The translations under genes were made by a program, and so were the position numbers. Below, one piece after another: positions 7,796 to 10,010 of a stretch of 10,010 bases of DNA. The DNA lies in NCBI GenBank assembly GCA_003565055.1, contig PXDM01000185.1, forward strand, positions 1 to 10,010, in the 5' to 3' direction. The DNA comes from Paracoccaceae bacterium (GTDB lineage Bacteria > Pseudomonadota > Alphaproteobacteria > Rhodobacterales > Rhodobacteraceae). Within the stretch, counting starts at the first letter, position 1. Each line of letters begins with the position of its first letter. The notes beneath the pieces are model-generated. The model was not told the DNA's origin and did no database searches. It saw only the letters and a program-made list of their open reading frames with translations.

Positions 7796-8134
7796 GTGAA
7801 ATACATCATAGCGGCCATAAAACCGTTCAAACTTGAGGAAGTCCGCGAAGCCCTGACAGCGATCGGGGTGCGCGGGATGATGGTCACCGAGATCAAGGGC
7901 TTCGGCGCGCAATCCGGACACACAGAGATTTATCGCGGTGCGGAATATGCGGTGAATTTCGTGCCGAAGCTGAAGCTGGAAATCGGCGTCTCGGACGCGA
8001 TGGCCGATCAGGTGGTGGACACGCTGCAAAAGACCGCGCGCACCGACAAGATCGGCGATGGCAAGATTTTCGTGCTCGATCTCGCCGCCGCGACCCGCGT
8101 GCGAACAGGCGAAATCGGCGACGAGGCGCTCTGA
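7796..8134 (+). CDS. glnK: Nitrogen regulatory protein P-II (GlnK/GlnB family)
   Basis: P-II proteins are trimeric cytoplasmic sensors of 2-oxoglutarate and ATP/ADP that control nitrogen metabolism; the GlnK type docks on AmtB and blocks ammonium transport. From the GTG at 7796 the product is 112 aa, the exact standard length, starting (M)KYIIAAIKPFKLEEVREAL. The T-loop reads GFGAQSGHTEIYRGAEY, with Q39 and the uridylylation site Y51 in place. The C-terminal part TDKIGDGKIFVLDL is the nucleotide-binding signature. AAAGGGG lies 8 bases before the GTG, and no other start in the frame, including the ATG at 7643, gives a plausible P-II N-terminus. amtB follows after about 38 bases, the classic glnK-amtB arrangement, so the GlnK name rests mainly on context. 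A nitrogen-responsive promoter in the upstream spacer is expected but not demonstrated. Confidence 0.96.
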   Translation: MKYIIAAIKPFKLEEVREALTAIGVRGMMVTEIKGFGAQSGHTEIYRGAEYAVNFVPKLKLEIGVSDAMADQVVDTLQKTARTDKIGDGKIFVLDLAAATRVRTGEIGDEAL

Positions 8135-8172
8135 GACTCATGGCAGGACAAATTCAAGAAGGACGAATGCTG

Positions 8173-9525
8173 ATGCAACTCAAGAAAATACTTCCCCTTG
8201 CAGCCCTGACGGTAGCGCTGCCATCACTGGGGTTGGCGCAAGAGGCAGAGGTGGTCGTAGACGCAACCCCTGACGCCGTGGCTGCGCTCAATACCGAAAT
8301 GGTCTTTATCCTGAATTCGCTGCTCTTTCTGATCGGCGGCTTTCTGGTGTTCTTCATGGCCGCAGGTTTCTGCATGCTGGAAACCGGGCTCGTGCGCTCC
8401 AAGAACGCAGCCATGCAGGCCACCAAGAACGTCGCGCTCTTCTCGCTGGCGGGGATCGCCTATTTCGTCGTCGGCTTCAACCTGATGTATCCGCTGGGCG
8501 ACTGGGTCATCGAGGGCTGGCTGGGCGGCGTCGCGCCGACTGTGCTTGAACCTGTCGGTGTGGCGCTCGAGGATGTGGATGACATCGAATATGCCTCGAT
8601 CGGGTCGGATTTCATCTTCCAGCTGATGTTCTGCGCCGCGACCGCCTCGATCGTCTCGGGCGCTGTCGCTGAACGCGTGAAGCTGTTTCCGTTCCTCGTC
8701 TTCGTGGTCATCCTGACCGGGATCATCTACCCGATTCAGGCCTCCTGGAGCTGGGGTGAAGGCTTCCTTGACGAGATCGGCTTTCTGGATTTCGCAGGCT
8801 CCTCCATCGTGCATGGCGCTGGTGCTGCTGCTGCTCTGGCCGGTGCTCTGGTCGTCGGATCGCGCTATGGCAAATACGGCAAGGATGGCAAGATCAATGT
8901 GATGCCGGGCTCCAACCTGCCGCTGGCCACGCTGGGGATGTTCATCCTGTGGTTCGGCTGGTTCGGCTTCAACGGCGGCTCGCAGCTGGCCATGGGCACG
9001 ATTGCCGATGTGGCCGATGTCAGCCGGATCTTCGCGAACACCAATCTCGCAGCGTCGGGCGGGGCCGTGGCCGCGCTGATCCTGACCACGATCCTCTACA
9101 AGAAGCCCGACCTGACCATGGTGCTCAATGGCGCGCTGGCGGGCCTCGTGTCGATCACGGCAGAGCCGCTGACACCTGGCCTCGGCATGGCTGTCCTGAT
9201 CGGCGCCGTGGGTGGTTTGATCGTCGTGCTGACTGTGCCGATGCTCGACAAGCTGAAAATCGACGATGTCGTCGGTGCCATCCCGGTTCACGGCTTCGCA
9301 GGGATCTGGGGCACGCTGGCTGTGGTGCTGACCAACCCCGACGCAGTGCTGAGTGCGCAGCTCATCGGGATCGCCCTGATCTTCGGCTTCATGTTCGCAG
9401 CCTCCCTAGTGGTCTGGCTGATCCTGAAAGTCGTCATGGGTGTGCGCGTCAGTGACGAGGATCAGGTCACTGGCCTCGACAAGACCGATATGGGCATGGA
9501 GGCCTATCCGGAATTCAGCAGCTGA
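8173..9525 (+). CDS. amtB: Ammonium transporter AmtB
   Basis: AmtB is a trimeric inner-membrane channel that carries ammonium into the cell. The 450-aa form has a signal peptide with a likely cut after A22 (SLGLA, then QEAE) and about eleven hydrophobic membrane segments. Family signatures include AGFCMLETGLVRSKN (64-78), CAATASIVSGAVAERVK (154-170) and FGWFGFNGGS (261-270). The twin pore histidines are H214 in SSIVHGAGA and H373 in IPVHGFAGIWG. The cytoplasmic C-terminal tail (GVRVSDEDQVTGLDKTDMGMEAYPEF) is the conserved part that contacts P-II. Three in-frame ATGs are possible: 8140 lacks a ribosome site, while AAGGA at 8159-8163 lies 3 bases before 8167 and 9 before 8173; I prefer 8173. 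It is the second gene of the glnK operon and is followed by a strong terminator. Confidence 0.96.
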   Translation: MQLKKILPLAALTVALPSLGLAQEAEVVVDATPDAVAALNTEMVFILNSLLFLIGGFLVFFMAAGFCMLETGLVRSKNAAMQATKNVALFSLAGIAYFVVGFNLMYPLGDWVIEGWLGGVAPTVLEPVGVALEDVDDIEYASIGSDFIFQLMFCAATASIVSGAVAERVKLFPFLVFVVILTGIIYPIQASWSWGEGFLDEIGFLDFAGSSIVHGAGAAAALAGALVVGSRYGKYGKDGKINVMPGSNLPLATLGMFILWFGWFGFNGGSQLAMGTIADVADVSRIFANTNLAASGGAVAALILTTILYKKPDLTMVLNGALAGLVSITAEPLTPGLGMAVLIGAVGGLIVVLTVPMLDKLKIDDVVGAIPVHGFAGIWGTLAVVLTNPDAVLSAQLIGIALIFGFMFAASLVVWLILKVVMGVRVSDEDQVTGLDKTDMGMEAYPEFSS

Positions 9526-9548
9526 TCTGCTGATCTGTTACGTACTGG

Positions 9549-9579
9549 AAAGGCCCCGTCTGACGCGGGGCCTTTTTTC
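9549..9579 (+). terminator. Intrinsic terminator of the glnK-amtB operon
   Basis: GGCCCCG (9552-9558) pairs perfectly with CGGGGCC (9566-9572) across a 7-base loop, and six T residues follow (9573-9578). AAA before the stem can extend the pairing with the T run. It lies 23 bases after the amtB stop, as expected for a Rho-independent terminator. Confidence 0.9.
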
Positions 9580-9603
9580 TTGCATGGGTGACTGATGGCC
9601 GCT

Positions 9604-9678
9604 CCGCCCTCTGCCCCTCCCAGCGGGCTTGCCCCCACCCACCCGCCCCGCAATCCCGCAGGGAGGGGCAGAGGGCGG
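9604..9678. repeat. Long G/C-rich inverted repeat (possible REP-like element)
   Basis: The left arm 9604-9621 (CCGCCCTCTGCCCCTCCC) is perfectly complementary to 9661-9678. After one A:A mismatch (9622/9660), five more pairs follow (9623-9627 with 9655-9659), giving 23 paired bases per arm around a C-rich loop of about 27 bases. It sits 25 bases after the amtB terminator and has no T-tract, so it is unlikely to be another simple terminator. Its shape is that of an intergenic palindromic repeat unit; a single copy in this window cannot show that it is repeated in the genome. Confidence 0.75.
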
Positions 9679-9860
9679 GTGTTATCGCTGCACCACCAAT
9701 GATCGCAGGCAAGGTTCCGCTTCGTCATGCGTCAACGCATGGCCCTGTGCAGAACCGCCGCTGAGGCGCTTGTCAAAGGCGGACCCGTCTGAGCGCAGGC
9801 TTGAACCTCGGCCTGTGCGATGTTTGGCATAGACCAGTGAACAGCCAGACCAAGTATCTA

Positions 9861-9921
9861 TAGAGTTTTGGGGATCGCAACACGATGTAGAGTTATTGTC
9901 AAATCTGGTGTTTTGGGATCG
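9861..9921. repeat. Cluster of short direct repeats next to the right-edge ORF
   Basis: GTTTTGGGGATCG (9865-9877) recurs with one base missing as GTTTTGGGATCG (9910-9921), and TAGAGTT occurs at 9861-9867 and 9888-9894. The palindrome TCTATAGA (9857-9864) lies at the outer edge. The cluster abuts the stop codon of the minus-strand frame that enters from the right, so it could be the end of a mobile element; without the other end this is unproven. Confidence 0.45.
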
Positions 9922-10008
9922 TCATGCGGCGGCCCGATCTGGGTTTGATGGCCTGACGCCGTTGATGAAATCGACGCCTTCGATGACGTCGGCGAGGTGG
10001 GCGAAGCC
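9922..10008 (-). CDS. C-terminal fragment of an unidentified protein (possibly a transposase), runs off right edge
   Basis: On the minus strand an open frame enters from the right edge and ends at a TGA (9924-9922), giving 28 visible residues, beginning GFAHLADVIEGVDFINGV and ending in RAAA. The codons look like real coding sequence, with a mixed, protein-like composition and no low-complexity bias. I cannot name the family from so few residues. The repeat-bearing, AT-richer DNA directly after its stop is compatible with the 3' end of an insertion sequence, which is the only reason to suggest a transposase. An ordinary chromosomal gene is equally possible. Confidence 0.4.
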   Translation of the reverse strand, partial: GFAHLADVIEGVDFINGVRPSNPDRAAA

Positions 10009-10010
10009 GC

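Larger units (their letters stand above)
9526..9921. other. Gene-free region downstream of amtB
   Basis: About 400 bases without a convincing gene. It holds the amtB terminator (9549-9579), the long inverted repeat (9604-9678), a short hairpin CATGCGT/ACGCATG (9726-9741, 2-base loop), and an AT-richer stretch from about 9850 with short direct repeats. Open frames here run through the inverted repeat or the terminator and have Pro/Arg/Gly-rich, low-information translations. I see nothing recognisable in 9690-9850. Confidence 0.6.

Noticed and set aside
8224..9291. Minus-strand ORF of 355 codons opposite amtB
   Set aside because: The translation is a His/Asp/Arg/Gln-rich mirror of a membrane protein gene; amtB is certain on the other strand.
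9504..9728. Minus-strand ORF across the amtB terminator and inverted repeat
   Set aside because: Its Gly/Ala/Trp-rich middle is simply the translated inverted repeat, and it overlaps the amtB 3' end and terminator.
9629..9832. Small plus-strand ORF of 67 codons after the inverted repeat
   Set aside because: It begins inside the repeat loop, has no clear ribosome site and shows no recognisable protein character.
1..10010. CRISPR array, tRNA or rRNA genes
   Set aside because: No regularly spaced repeats and no tRNA- or rRNA-like sequence were seen on either strand.

Overview
This window looks like chromosomal DNA from an alphaproteobacterium of the Rhodobacterales (Rhodobacter/Roseobacter relatives). 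It is GC-rich, and several protein variants point to that order: an RsmC-like methyltransferase next to clpS, a D,D-carboxypeptidase with a C-terminal SPOR domain, a DinB with an N-terminal four-cysteine extension, and a PBP1A with an insert in its glycosyltransferase domain. The order is assigned from recognised protein patterns, not from a database search.

Layout. At the left edge, on the minus strand, clpS (N-degron adaptor of the ClpAP protease) is followed 17 bases downstream by the N-terminal part of an RsmC-like methyltransferase that runs off the window. Divergent from clpS on the plus strand is a HAD-family hydrolase. Next come a periplasmic D-alanyl-D-alanine carboxypeptidase carrying a SPOR domain and, 42 bases later, the translesion polymerase DinB (Pol IV). 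A bifunctional class A penicillin-binding protein lies on the minus strand and converges with dinB. An AT-rich divergent spacer of about 300 bases separates it from a plus-strand glnK-amtB pair (P-II regulator and ammonium channel), which ends in a strong intrinsic terminator.

The right end (9526-9921) has no convincing gene. It holds the terminator, a long G/C-rich inverted repeat (9604-9678) and a cluster of short direct repeats beside the C-terminal end of an unidentified minus-strand reading frame that enters from the right edge, possibly an insertion sequence.

Functional themes: peptidoglycan synthesis and trimming (PBP1A and the SPOR carboxypeptidase, the latter probably recruited to the division site), nitrogen sensing and uptake (GlnK-AmtB), protein quality control (ClpS) and DNA damage tolerance (DinB). 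Most of the window is ordinary core genome. I found no convincing evidence of a new multi-gene system. The points most worth a second look are the DinB cysteine motif, the acidic linker plus SPOR domain of the carboxypeptidase, the PBP insert, the glnK upstream repeats, and the repeat-rich right end.
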